64,000 bases of DNA from Bacteroides sp. ET71 (lineage in GTDB: Bacteria > Bacteroidota > Bacteroidia > Bacteroidales > Bacteroidaceae), in assembly GCF_023336905.1 (NCBI RefSeq), contig NZ_JAMBLS010000009.1, forward strand, positions 59,856 to 123,855, given 5' to 3'. This document shows, in pieces, positions 33,354-40,314 of this stretch; the stretch's first letter is position 1, and each line of letters starts with the position of its first letter. Both the position numbers and the translations under genes were made by a program. Below the pieces are notes generated by a model. It worked only from the letters and a program-made list of their open reading frames with translations. It was not told the DNA's origin and did no database searches.

Positions 33354-34136
33354 ATGGCTAAAAACATCCTGAAAGCATGGCTGGTGGACAACACCGTGAC
33401 CACCGACGACAAGACCGACAAGATTTTCCAACTGGAAAGCACCCGCACGGCCGACCTGGCATATATCATCGACCGCATGGTGGCGAAGAACCCCGGCGTG
33501 CTGCGCACGACGATGGAGATGATAGTGAAGCTGCACAACGAAGTGGTGGCCGAAGAAGTGCTCAACGGCGTCAGCGTCAACACCGGACTGTTCCGCGCCG
33601 TGGCCCAGTTCCGCGGCACGGCGGTGAACGACGCGTGGGACCCGAAGAAAGACTCCGTCTACGTCTCCTTCACCCAAGGCAAGACGCTGCGTGAGAGCAT
33701 CCAGGACACCACCGTCGAAGTCCTCGGCGACCGCCCCACGAAGTTCTACATCGGCAGCACCAACGACGTGGCCACCAAGGCGACCGACAACAGCGCCACC
33801 GCCGGGCGCAACCTCACGCTCTACGGCAAGAACATCCTGCCCGCGGGCGACGACCCCTCCGTCGGCGTCACCCTGACCAACACGGAGACGCAGGCCGTCA
33901 CGCGGCTGACGGAAGACATGATTGCCGTGGCCGAACCCTCGCGACTGGTCATCCTCATACCCTCCGACCTGGACGACGGCGAATACACGCTGACCGTCAC
34001 CACGCAGTACAGCGGTGGAGGGAAACTACGCTCTACACCGCAAAGCACCTCGCAAACCATCTACATCGGCGGCGCACCTCAAACTCCCGGCAATGGCGAA
34101 GATGATGACGACAGTGGCCAAGGCACCTTCGGATAA
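33354..34136 (+). CDS. HU-like DNA-binding domain protein with DUF4469 domain, copy 2
   Basis: A 260-residue relative of the protein at 19372-20148. The HU-like part (about 1-125) begins MAKNILKAWLVDNTVTTDD and includes ADLAYIIDRMVAKNPGVLR and EEVLNGVSVNTGLFRAVAQF. The DUF4469 part (about 150-245) includes NLTLYGKNILPAG, then LVILIPSDLDDGEYTLTVTT, an Ig-like beta sandwich pattern. The tail is acidic (EDDDD). No signal peptide is seen, so it is probably cytoplasmic. Array F begins 11 bp after its stop codon. The role of the family is not established; DNA binding is inferred from the HU-like fold. Confidence 0.8.
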   Translation: MAKNILKAWLVDNTVTTDDKTDKIFQLESTRTADLAYIIDRMVAKNPGVLRTTMEMIVKLHNEVVAEEVLNGVSVNTGLFRAVAQFRGTAVNDAWDPKKDSVYVSFTQGKTLRESIQDTTVEVLGDRPTKFYIGSTNDVATKATDNSATAGRNLTLYGKNILPAGDDPSVGVTLTNTETQAVTRLTEDMIAVAEPSRLVILIPSDLDDGEYTLTVTTQYSGGGKLRSTPQSTSQTIYIGGAPQTPGNGEDDDDSGQGTFG

Positions 34137-34146
34137 AAACAAGGCC

Positions 34147-34230
34147 GTCCAAACATCTTGGACAGGGCGTCCAAACATCTTGGACAAAGGCGTCCAAGCA
34201 TCTTGGACAGGGTGTCCAAACATCCTGGAC
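34147..34230. repeat. Array F: four units of GTCCAA-N5-TTGGAC, period 22-23 bp
   Basis: Units start at 34147, 34169, 34192 and 34214. Each is a 17-bp palindrome GTCCAAACATCTTGGAC or a one-base variant (AAGC in unit 3; CATCCTGG in unit 4). The array directly follows the HU/DUF4469 stop codon, so it would lie in that gene's 3' untranslated region. From 34231 to the next promoter (34440) I see no further structure. Confidence 0.9.
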
Positions 34231-34439
34231 AGAGCGGGGCATAATGAATACGGCACGCAGGCGACACCGGCGGAACAGATTTCCAAACACCTATTCCACT
34301 GCGAATCAACGACATATAATCAGCGGTCATCAGTCGCATCAGCGTCATCTGCGTGCCATTCACCTTCAGCCTCCCCTCCCGCGCCCTTCCCTTTTCCATT
34401 TTTTCACACCCGAAACGCCCGAAATTCCCCGAGAAAGCC

Positions 34440-34447
34440 TATCTTTG
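34440..34447 (+). promoter_or_regulatory. -7 promoter box of the TPR gene
   Basis: TATCTTTG matches TAnnTTTG and is 27 nt before the start codon at 34475. Confidence 0.6.
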
Positions 34448-34474
34448 CGACTGATTAATCAGAGAAACATCCGT

Positions 34475-34750
34475 ATGGAACAACTGACACTGATAAAAGA
34501 ACACCTCCGGCAGAACCAAGTAGCCGAAGCCATCGACGCGCTGGACGCCCTGCTGCAGAGCGACTTCCCACACAAAGACCAGGTCTACTACCTGCGCGGC
34601 AACGCCCACCGCAAACAGGCCGACTGGCGACACGCCCTCGACGACTACCAGCGCGCCGCCGACCTCAACCCCCGCAGCCCCGCCGTCGAAGCCCGGCGCG
34701 CACTGCTCGACATCCTCGAATTCTACAACAAAGACATGTTCAACCAATAA
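34475..34750 (+). CDS. Small tetratricopeptide-repeat protein
   Basis: A 91-residue protein made almost entirely of two TPR helix pairs: LIKEHLRQNQVAEAIDALDA with its partner, and VYYLRGNAHRKQADWRHALD followed by YQRAADLNPRSPAVEA. It has no signal peptide or membrane segment. I start at 34475, after a -7 box; the longer frame back to 34244 would lie in non-coding repeats. TPRs bind other proteins; the partner is unknown. The oxidoreductase operon follows on the same strand after 192 bp of octamer repeats. Confidence 0.82.
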   Translation: MEQLTLIKEHLRQNQVAEAIDALDALLQSDFPHKDQVYYLRGNAHRKQADWRHALDDYQRAADLNPRSPAVEARRALLDILEFYNKDMFNQ

Positions 34751-34758
34751 ACAGGGAA

Positions 34759-34885
34759 CAAGGGGACGAGGAGACGAGTTAACAAGGGGACGAGTTAACA
34801 AGTCAACAAGGAGACAAGTTAACAAGGCCACAAGGAACTTCCACCCCATCACCCACCCCCTCGTCAACTTGTCAACTCGTCAACT
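34759..34885. repeat. Octamer repeat with inverted second half, copy 3
   Basis: At least eight consecutive octamers fit NNNACRAG (GAGACGAG, TTAACAAG, GGGACGAG, TTAACAAG, TCAACAAG, GAGACAAG, TTAACAAG, GCCACAAG) between 34759 and 34837. The reverse-complement word returns at 34860-34884 (CTCGTCAA, CTTGTCAA, CTCGTCAA). It ends just before a 17-bp direct repeat (CTAACAAACTTAAAAA twice, about 34884-34916) that leads into the ferredoxin gene. Confidence 0.8.
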
Positions 34886-34942
34886 AACAAACTTAAAAAC
34901 TAACAAACTTAAAAACTCATAAACAAAAAGGAGAACGTAATT

Positions 34943-35176
34943 ATGGCAAAAATAAAAGGAGCAATCGTAGTAGACACCGAACGCTGCAAAGGCTGCAACC
35001 TCTGCGCCGTAGCCTGCCCGCTGCACGTCATCGCCCTCGCCAAAGAGGTCAACATGAAAGGATACAATTACGCCCGCCAGGTGCTTGACGATACCTGCAA
35101 CGGCTGCGCCTCCTGCGCCACCGTCTGCCCCGACGGCTGCATCAGCGTCTACAAAGTCAAGACGAATGAAGAATGA
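34943..35176 (+). CDS. Ferredoxin-like subunit of 2-oxoacid:ferredoxin oxidoreductase
   Basis: A 77-residue electron-transfer subunit with two [4Fe-4S] motifs: CKGCNLCAVACP (about 16-27) and CNGCASCATVCP (about 53-64). It corresponds to the delta subunit of four-subunit 2-oxoacid:ferredoxin oxidoreductases and carries electrons from the TPP centre to ferredoxin. It is the first gene of an operon with the alpha, beta and gamma subunits, and its end lies 35 bp upstream of the alpha start. AAAGGAG lies nine bases upstream of its start. Confidence 0.92.
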   Translation: MAKIKGAIVVDTERCKGCNLCAVACPLHVIALAKEVNMKGYNYARQVLDDTCNGCASCATVCPDGCISVYKVKTNEE

Positions 35177-35211
35177 TGAATGAAGAATCAAGAACTAAGA
35201 ACCTAACAGAT

Positions 35212-36291
35212 ATGGCAGAAGAAATAGTATTAATGAAGGGCAACGAAGCCATAGCCCACGCAGCCATCCGCTGCGGCGCCGACGGCTACTTCGGCTACCC
35301 CATCACCCCCCAATCAGAAGTCCTCGAAACCCTGGCCGAATTGAAGCCCTGGGAAACCACCGGCATGGTCGTCCTCCAGGCCGAAAGCGAAGTAGCCTCC
35401 ATCAACATGGTCTACGGCGGCGCCGGCGCCGGCAAAATGGTCATGACCTCCTCCTCCAGCCCCGGCGTCAGCCTCATGCAAGAAGGCGTCTCCTACCTGG
35501 CTGGAGCCGAACTGCCCTGCCTCATCGTCAACGTCATGCGCGGCGGCCCCGGACTGGGCACCATCCAACCCAGCCAGGCCGACTACTTCCAGACCACCAA
35601 AGGCGGTGGCCACGGCGACTACCGCCTCATCACCCTCGCCCCCGCCTCCGTGCAGGAAATGGCCGACTTCGTCCCTCTCGCCTTCGAACTGGCCTTCAAG
35701 TACCGCAACCCCGCTGTCATCCTGGCCGACGGCGTCATCGGACAAATGATGGAAAAAGTCGTCCTGCCCCCGCAGAAACCCCGCCGCACCGACGAGGAAG
35801 TCATCGCCCAATGCCCCTGGGCCACTACCGGCAAAACCCAAGGCCGCCGGCCCAACATCATCACCTCGCTCGAGCTCCGCCCCGAAGCCATGGAAGTCAA
35901 CAACCTCCGCTTCCAAGCCAAATACCGGCAGATAGAGCAAAACGAAGTCCGCTTCGAAGAAATCCAGTGCGACGACGCCGACTACCTCATCGTAGCCTTC
36001 GGCTCCATGGCACGCATCGGCCAAAAAGCCATGCAACTGGCCCGCGAAGAAGGCATCCGCGTCGGCATCCTTCGGCCCATCACCCTCTGGCCCTTCCCCA
36101 CGCAAGCCATTGCCGACCTCGCTCCCCGCATGAAAGGCATCCTCGTCACCGAACTCAACGCCGGACAAATGGTCGAAGACGTCCGTCTGGCCGTCAACGG
36201 GCAAGTTCCCGTCCAACACTTCGGACGCCTTGGAGGCATCGTCCCCGACCCCGACGAAATCGTCGAAGCCCTCAAGAAACTCATCGGCTAA
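35212..36291 (+). CDS. vorB: 2-oxoacid:ferredoxin oxidoreductase, alpha subunit (VorB-like)
   Basis: A 359-residue subunit with the pyrimidine-binding (PYR) domain (LMKGNEAIAHAAIRCGADGY, YPITPQSEVLETLAE), a glycine-rich centre (YGGAGAGKMVMTSSSSPG) and a C-terminal transketolase-like domain with GQMVEDVRLAV. It oxidatively decarboxylates a 2-oxoacid to acyl-CoA using TPP. The VorB naming (branched-chain oxoacids) follows usage in Bacteroides; 2-oxoglutarate is an alternative. I start at 35212 (MAEEIVLMKGNEAI), since the earlier ATG at 35173 overlaps the ferredoxin gene and adds unlike residues. Confidence 0.9.
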   Translation: MAEEIVLMKGNEAIAHAAIRCGADGYFGYPITPQSEVLETLAELKPWETTGMVVLQAESEVASINMVYGGAGAGKMVMTSSSSPGVSLMQEGVSYLAGAELPCLIVNVMRGGPGLGTIQPSQADYFQTTKGGGHGDYRLITLAPASVQEMADFVPLAFELAFKYRNPAVILADGVIGQMMEKVVLPPQKPRRTDEEVIAQCPWATTGKTQGRRPNIITSLELRPEAMEVNNLRFQAKYRQIEQNEVRFEEIQCDDADYLIVAFGSMARIGQKAMQLAREEGIRVGILRPITLWPFPTQAIADLAPRMKGILVTELNAGQMVEDVRLAVNGQVPVQHFGRLGGIVPDPDEIVEALKKLIG

Positions 36292-36312
36292 ACACACACG
36301 GGAAAAAAGACT

Positions 36313-36489
36313 ATGGATACCGACAAGATACGAAACATCCTCAACCTCATCTTCATGCTGCTGGCCCTGATGGCCGTCATCTTCTACTTCACGAAAGCCG
36401 ACGACCAACGCTTCTTCCTCTACACCTGCGGAGCCGCCATCGTGGTGAAGATAGCCGAATGTTTCATACGTTTCACTAAAAGAAAATAA
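36313..36489 (+). CDS. 58-residue two-helix membrane protein in the oxidoreductase operon
   Basis: This short gene reads MDTDKIRNILNLIFML at its start, then LALMAVIFYFTKADDQRFF, and ends VVKIAECFIRFTKRK. Two hydrophobic helices (about residues 9-27 and 34-51) flank a short polar turn, with a basic tail that predicts a cytoplasmic end. It lies 21 bp after the alpha gene and 11 bp before the beta gene, tightly inside the operon. The codons are normal for the operon. It has no recognised family. It could anchor the otherwise soluble oxidoreductase to the membrane. Confidence 0.75.
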   Translation: MDTDKIRNILNLIFMLLALMAVIFYFTKADDQRFFLYTCGAAIVVKIAECFIRFTKRK

Positions 36490-36500
36490 GGAAAACCACC

Positions 36501-37262
36501 ATGACAAAAGAAGATATCATCAAACCCGAAAACCTGGTTTACAAGAAACCCACTCTGATGAACGACAACGCCATGCACTACTGCCCGGGCTGTAGCCACG
36601 GCGTCGTACACAAGCTCATTGCCGAAGTCATCGAAGAAATGGGTCTGGCAGACAAAGCCATCGGCATCTCGCCCGTAGGCTGCGCCGTCTTCATCTACAA
36701 CTACCTCGACATCGACTGGCAAGAAGCAGCCCACGGACGGGCACCTGCATTGGCCACCGCCATCAAGCGCCTCTGGCCCGACCGTCTCGTGTTCACCTAC
36801 CAAGGCGACGGCGACTTGGCCTGCATCGGCACGGCTGAAACCATCCATGCCCTGAACCGCGGCGAGAACATCACCATCATCTTCATCAACAACGCCATCT
36901 ACGGCATGACCGGCGGACAGATGGCCCCCACCACCCTCGTAGGCCAGAAGACCTCCACCTGTCCCTACGGCCGCGACGTCCACTTGCACGGCTATCCGTT
37001 GAAGATTGCCGACCTGGCCGCCCAACTGGAAGGCACTGCCTACGTCACCCGCCAGAGCGTGCAATCCGTGCCTGCCATCCGCAAGGCCAAGAAGGCCATC
37101 CGCAAAGCTTTCGAAAATTCGATGAACGGCAAAGGTTCTAACCTGGTGGAAATCGTATCAACCTGCAACTCGGGCTGGAAGATGTCACCCGAAAAAGCCA
37201 ACAAGTGGATGGAAGAGAACATGTTCCCCTTCTACCCATTGGGAGATTTAAAGGATAAATAA
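36501..37262 (+). CDS. 2-oxoacid:ferredoxin oxidoreductase, beta (TPP-binding) subunit
   Basis: A 253-residue subunit that binds thiamine pyrophosphate through a domain with GDGDLACIGTAETIHALNRG and NNAIYGMTGGQMAPTT (the GDG...NN motif). An N-terminal CPGCSHG motif marks this class of archaeal-type oxidoreductases. With the alpha subunit it forms the catalytic centre. It follows the small membrane protein by 11 bp and precedes the gamma subunit by 24 bp. The GRAPALATAIKR segment is typical of the 2-oxoglutarate/branched-chain branch. Confidence 0.93.
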   Translation: MTKEDIIKPENLVYKKPTLMNDNAMHYCPGCSHGVVHKLIAEVIEEMGLADKAIGISPVGCAVFIYNYLDIDWQEAAHGRAPALATAIKRLWPDRLVFTYQGDGDLACIGTAETIHALNRGENITIIFINNAIYGMTGGQMAPTTLVGQKTSTCPYGRDVHLHGYPLKIADLAAQLEGTAYVTRQSVQSVPAIRKAKKAIRKAFENSMNGKGSNLVEIVSTCNSGWKMSPEKANKWMEENMFPFYPLGDLKDK

Positions 37263-37286
37263 CAAACGAAACTCGTAATAACAGAT

Positions 37287-37829
37287 ATGACCAAAGAAAT
37301 AATTATAGCCGGATTCGGCGGACAAGGTGTGCTCTCGATGGGCAAGATACTGGCCTACTCCGGCCTGATGGAAGGCAAAGAAGTCAGTTGGATGCCCGCC
37401 TACGGGCCCGAACAACGCGGCGGGACGGCCAATGTGACCGTCATCATCAGCGACGAGCGCATATCGTCGCCCATCCTCAGTAAGTACGACGCCGCCATCA
37501 TCCTGAACCAGCCCTCGCTGGAGAAGTTCGAAAGCAAAGTGAAACCGGGTGGTATCCTCATCTACGACGGCTATGGCATTATCAACCCGCCCACGCGGCA
37601 GGATATCCGTGTCTACCGCATTGACGCGATGGACGCCGCCAATGAGATGAACAACAGCAAGGCGTTCAACATGATTGTGCTGGGCGGACTGCTGAAGATT
37701 GAGCCGATGGTGTCGCTGGAAAACGTCATCAAGGGGCTGAAGAAAACGCTGCCCGAACGTCACCATCACCTCATCCCGATGAACGAAGAGGCCATCCGCC
37801 GGGGCATGGAGCTGATACAGCCGGTGTGA
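37287..37829 (+). CDS. 2-oxoacid:ferredoxin oxidoreductase, gamma subunit
   Basis: A 180-residue subunit of the CoA-binding gamma family. Features are EIIIAGFGGQGVLSMGKILA at the N-terminus (nucleotide-like glycine loop), SWMPAYGPEQRGGTANVTV (the conserved EQRGG segment) and PEYDAAIILNQPS-like strand ending before residue 80. It completes the delta-alpha-(small)-beta-gamma operon and is followed by a strong terminator. The length is normal for the family. Confidence 0.92.
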   Translation: MTKEIIIAGFGGQGVLSMGKILAYSGLMEGKEVSWMPAYGPEQRGGTANVTVIISDERISSPILSKYDAAIILNQPSLEKFESKVKPGGILIYDGYGIINPPTRQDIRVYRIDAMDAANEMNNSKAFNMIVLGGLLKIEPMVSLENVIKGLKKTLPERHHHLIPMNEEAIRRGMELIQPV

Positions 37830-37862
37830 AGCCTTGAGCGAGTATTGCACAGATAAAAAGAT

Positions 37863-37906
37863 AACGACCGTCTGCCTCCCTAACCTTTGAGCAGACGGTC
37901 GTTTGT
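37863..37906 (+). terminator. Terminator of the oxidoreductase operon
   Basis: AACGACCGTCTGC (37863-37875) pairs with GCAGACGGTCGTT (37891-37903), a perfect 13-bp stem with a 15-nt loop, followed by TGTTAT. The A-rich start (AAAAAGAT) also fits use from the opposite strand. Confidence 0.8.
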
Positions 37907-37908
37907 TA

Positions 37909-37941
37909 TGTCACAACGTGTGCTGTGTGTGTGTTGTGACA
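37909..37941. terminator. Second hairpin, towards the converging lipoprotein gene
   Basis: TGTCACAAC (37909-37917) and GTTGTGACA (37933-37941) form a 9-bp stem with a GT-rich loop. It lies 17 bp from the 3' end of the lipoprotein gene on the minus strand and could terminate it. Confidence 0.5.
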
Positions 37942-37957
37942 CGAACTCCCTCTCTTA

Positions 37958-39343
37958 TTATTCGTAGGTGAAGATGTATTCGTCGTCGTAGTAGGACTCG
38001 GAGATGCTGATGACTTCTCCGGTGGCAATCTCCGTGACGATGGTGCGCATGACGGCGCGGGCTGTTACGCGCGACAGGTAGTTCTCGGCCGTGAAGCTGT
38101 ATTCAAACGGCTCCCAATAATCCTCGTGGGTGGTCTCCGTAGTAGGTTCCGGTTCGTCGGGGTCGGGTTCTGGTTGCACGTCATATGCCCAGTTCACCAA
38201 GTCTTTCGTCACCAGGTTGCGGCTGTTCTGTCCCAGTAGGCGCAGGCTGAAGAGCATGTTCACGAGGTCGTTGTAGGTGTCTTCGGTGTTGCCGAAGAGG
38301 GGGCGGCTGCTCATCACATTGAAGTCCAGGCCGGGCGTCTCGTTCGGGTAGGAGGTGTATTCCCAGTCCATGAAGTCGTAGCCATAGCCGCCTGAGGTGT
38401 GCACCAGGTTGCCGTCTTGCCAGGTCATCAGCAGTCGTTCGTTGTTGAACGCGCGGGTGGAGGCCGATGCTCCCGAGTCCCAGCCGGGCGTGACTTCGTC
38501 GTCGTCATCGCCGTCGCCGTTGCCCGGTTCGTAGGTGTTGTTCTCGACGGCCTTCTGCAAGTAGCGGTTCTCGTCGTAGTCGAAGCGCCAGGCTGTCACG
38601 GTGCTGCTTCCGGTGTCTTCGTAGAGCAGGGCTATGTCGCCGGCGTCGTTCGTCTGGATGACGTAGGCGTGGTCATAGCCATAGTCCGAGTGCCTCTCGA
38701 TGCGTTGCAGGCGTGCGTTTTCGTCGTAGCCGAAGGCGTAGATGTCTTCCGAATAATAGGCTTGCTCGTCGCCGTAATAGGCAATGTCGTGCACCTCGCC
38801 CAGCAGCCCATCGCGGTTGTAGGCAAAGGTGAGGATTACTTTGGTGTAATAGTCGGGGTTGTCGCTGTTGATGCTGGTGTATTCCATGCGGGCCAACCGG
38901 TCGCCCTCCTGCGGCACCGACGGGGTGTCTCCGCCCTCGGTGGTGCCTTTCTGTTCGACGGTGATGGTGATGCGGCTGGCTCCGCACACGATTTCAATCT
39001 GCGCCTTGCGGTCTTGGCCTGTGAGGTTTTCGGTCAGGGTGAGGGTCAGCGTGTAGTCGCCGGGACCGCCGCTGTAAGCGCTCAAGGTCAGCCAGTCCAC
39101 CGTGCCGTCCGTGGTGGCTTTGGTGTCGGTCACGTCGGTCACTGTGGCCGTCCAGTCGGACAGGGCCGTGAAGCTGATGCCGCCGCCCGTGCCGCTGGTC
39201 TGGTCGGCATAGACGGTTTGCGTGGTCTGCGTATTGTCGGACAGGACGAGGTCGCGGGGCGCGTCGTCGTCGTCACTGCATCCGGCCACGAAGGCGGCCA
39301 GTAATAGGCTGAGGCAGCCTGCCAAGAATCGGTTCATACTCAT
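37958..39343 (-). CDS. BACON-domain lipoprotein with DUF4595-like region
   Basis: A 461-residue surface lipoprotein. The signal peptide ends in the lipobox FVAGC with Asp-rich residues after the cysteine, a surface-export signal in Bacteroidetes. A BACON-type Ig domain spans about 35-135 (LSDWTATVTDV, LTLSAYSGGPGDYTLTLTL, ITITVEQKGT). The remainder contains repeated YDENARLQRI-type strands (YAFGYDENARLQRIERH, WRFDYDENRYLQK) as in DUF4595 and YD-repeat-like proteins. It may start at 39343 or two codons later. Binding of host or dietary glycans is often proposed for BACON proteins; the target here is unknown. Array G lies upstream. Confidence 0.8.
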   Translation of the reverse strand: MSMNRFLAGCLSLLLAAFVAGCSDDDDAPRDLVLSDNTQTTQTVYADQTSGTGGGISFTALSDWTATVTDVTDTKATTDGTVDWLTLSAYSGGPGDYTLTLTLTENLTGQDRKAQIEIVCGASRITITVEQKGTTEGGDTPSVPQEGDRLARMEYTSINSDNPDYYTKVILTFAYNRDGLLGEVHDIAYYGDEQAYYSEDIYAFGYDENARLQRIERHSDYGYDHAYVIQTNDAGDIALLYEDTGSSTVTAWRFDYDENRYLQKAVENNTYEPGNGDGDDDDEVTPGWDSGASASTRAFNNERLLMTWQDGNLVHTSGGYGYDFMDWEYTSYPNETPGLDFNVMSSRPLFGNTEDTYNDLVNMLFSLRLLGQNSRNLVTKDLVNWAYDVQPEPDPDEPEPTTETTHEDYWEPFEYSFTAENYLSRVTARAVMRTIVTEIATGEVISISESYYDDEYIFTYE

Positions 39344-39394
39344 ATATACTTATTTATTAGAGGGTTAAACAGTCTCGTTTCTTCGGGATACTTT

Positions 39395-39540
39395 GGACAT
39401 AGGCGTCCACGTTCCCTGGACATAGGCGTCCACGCTCTCTGGACATAGGCGTCCACGCTCCCTGGACATAGGCGTCCACACTCTCTGGACATAGGCGTCC
39501 ACGCTCTCTGGACAAGGTTGCCCGGACATTGGCATCTATC
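39395..39540. repeat. Array G: five 23-bp units with GGAC-N6-GTCC, plus remnants
   Basis: Units GGACATAGGCGTCCACGCTCTCT or close variants start at 39395, 39418, 39441, 39464 and 39487, exactly 23 bp apart. Partial units (GGACAAGG at 39510, GGACATTGGC at about 39524) follow. The array lies 52 bp upstream of the lipoprotein start (minus strand). No TAnnTTTG box was found for that gene, so the array may contain or replace its promoter. Confidence 0.9.
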
Positions 39541-39576
39541 TTTTTCATGGTGCGGTGGCGGTTATAACCTGTCGGT

Positions 39577-40224
39577 TCAAGATTTACGGATGGGGATGAT
39601 GCCGCGCGAGACGGCGGTCATGATGAGGTCGGCCACGTTGCGCGCCTCCAGCTTCTCCAACAGGTGCCGGCGATGCGTATCCACGGTATTGACGGACACG
39701 CAGAGTTCGCAGGCTATCTCCTGCGTGTTTTTCCCTTCGGAGATGCGCTTCAGCACGTCCAGCTCGCGCACGGTCAGCTCCTCGCGTCGCCCCCCGTCCG
39801 AACGTTTCATCCGTGCCCGCACCCGTTCGGCATAGGGACAATAATAGGTTTGCCCTTCCAGCACTTTGCGGATGGCCTCGGCGATTCTGTTGGAGTTGAC
39901 GGATTTGAAAAGGATGCCCGACACGTTGCACTGCAACAGGTCTTTGATGAACCAGACCTCCTCGTGCATGGTATTGACGATGATACGCGCCTGCGGGTCT
40001 GTCCGGCGGATATGGGCAATGAGGTCCAGGCCAGACATGTCGGGCAATTCAATGTCCAGCAAAAAGAGGTCAAACTGTTCGGCAGCAATCCGTTGCAAGA
40101 CCTCCTGCCCGGTGGAAGCCGTACAAATGTGCTTGATTTCGGGCAACGAACATTCCACGATTCGCTTAAGCCCCTGAAGCACCAAATCATGATCGTCTAC
40201 CAATAGTATGCGTGTATCTTTCAT
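39577..40224 (-). CDS. NarL/FixJ-type response regulator
   Basis: A 215-residue regulator with a receiver domain (about 1-120; phospho-acceptor Asp 57 in LFLLDIELPDMSG) and a LuxR-type HTH (about 148-205: LTVRELDVLKRISEG, NTQEIACELCVSVNTVDTHR). The start at 40224 (MKDTRILLVDDHD) is the family start; an ATG 33 bases earlier adds unlike residues. It follows the kinase gene at 40315-42234 by 90 bp on the same strand and is its likely partner. Targets unknown. Confidence 0.93.
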   Translation of the reverse strand: MKDTRILLVDDHDLVLQGLKRIVECSLPEIKHICTASTGQEVLQRIAAEQFDLFLLDIELPDMSGLDLIAHIRRTDPQARIIVNTMHEEVWFIKDLLQCNVSGILFKSVNSNRIAEAIRKVLEGQTYYCPYAERVRARMKRSDGGRREELTVRELDVLKRISEGKNTQEIACELCVSVNTVDTHRRHLLEKLEARNVADLIMTAVSRGIIPIRKS

Positions 40225-40314
40225 TCTAACCGTTGTCTTTCCGTTATCACTCTGCAAAGAAAGCGGTTTTCAAGATACCGGGAATCACGAAAAACAATGA
40301 TTTATCCCACCCGT

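Noticed and set aside
34026-34290. Small minus-strand frames over array F that encode repeated peptides
   Set aside because: The repeated peptide is only the translation of the 22-23 bp units; no promoter or start context.
39357-39548. 63-codon minus-strand frame over array G
   Set aside because: It is a translation of the 23-bp repeats (repeated Arg-Leu-Cys-Pro type peptide); the repeats are better explained as non-coding.
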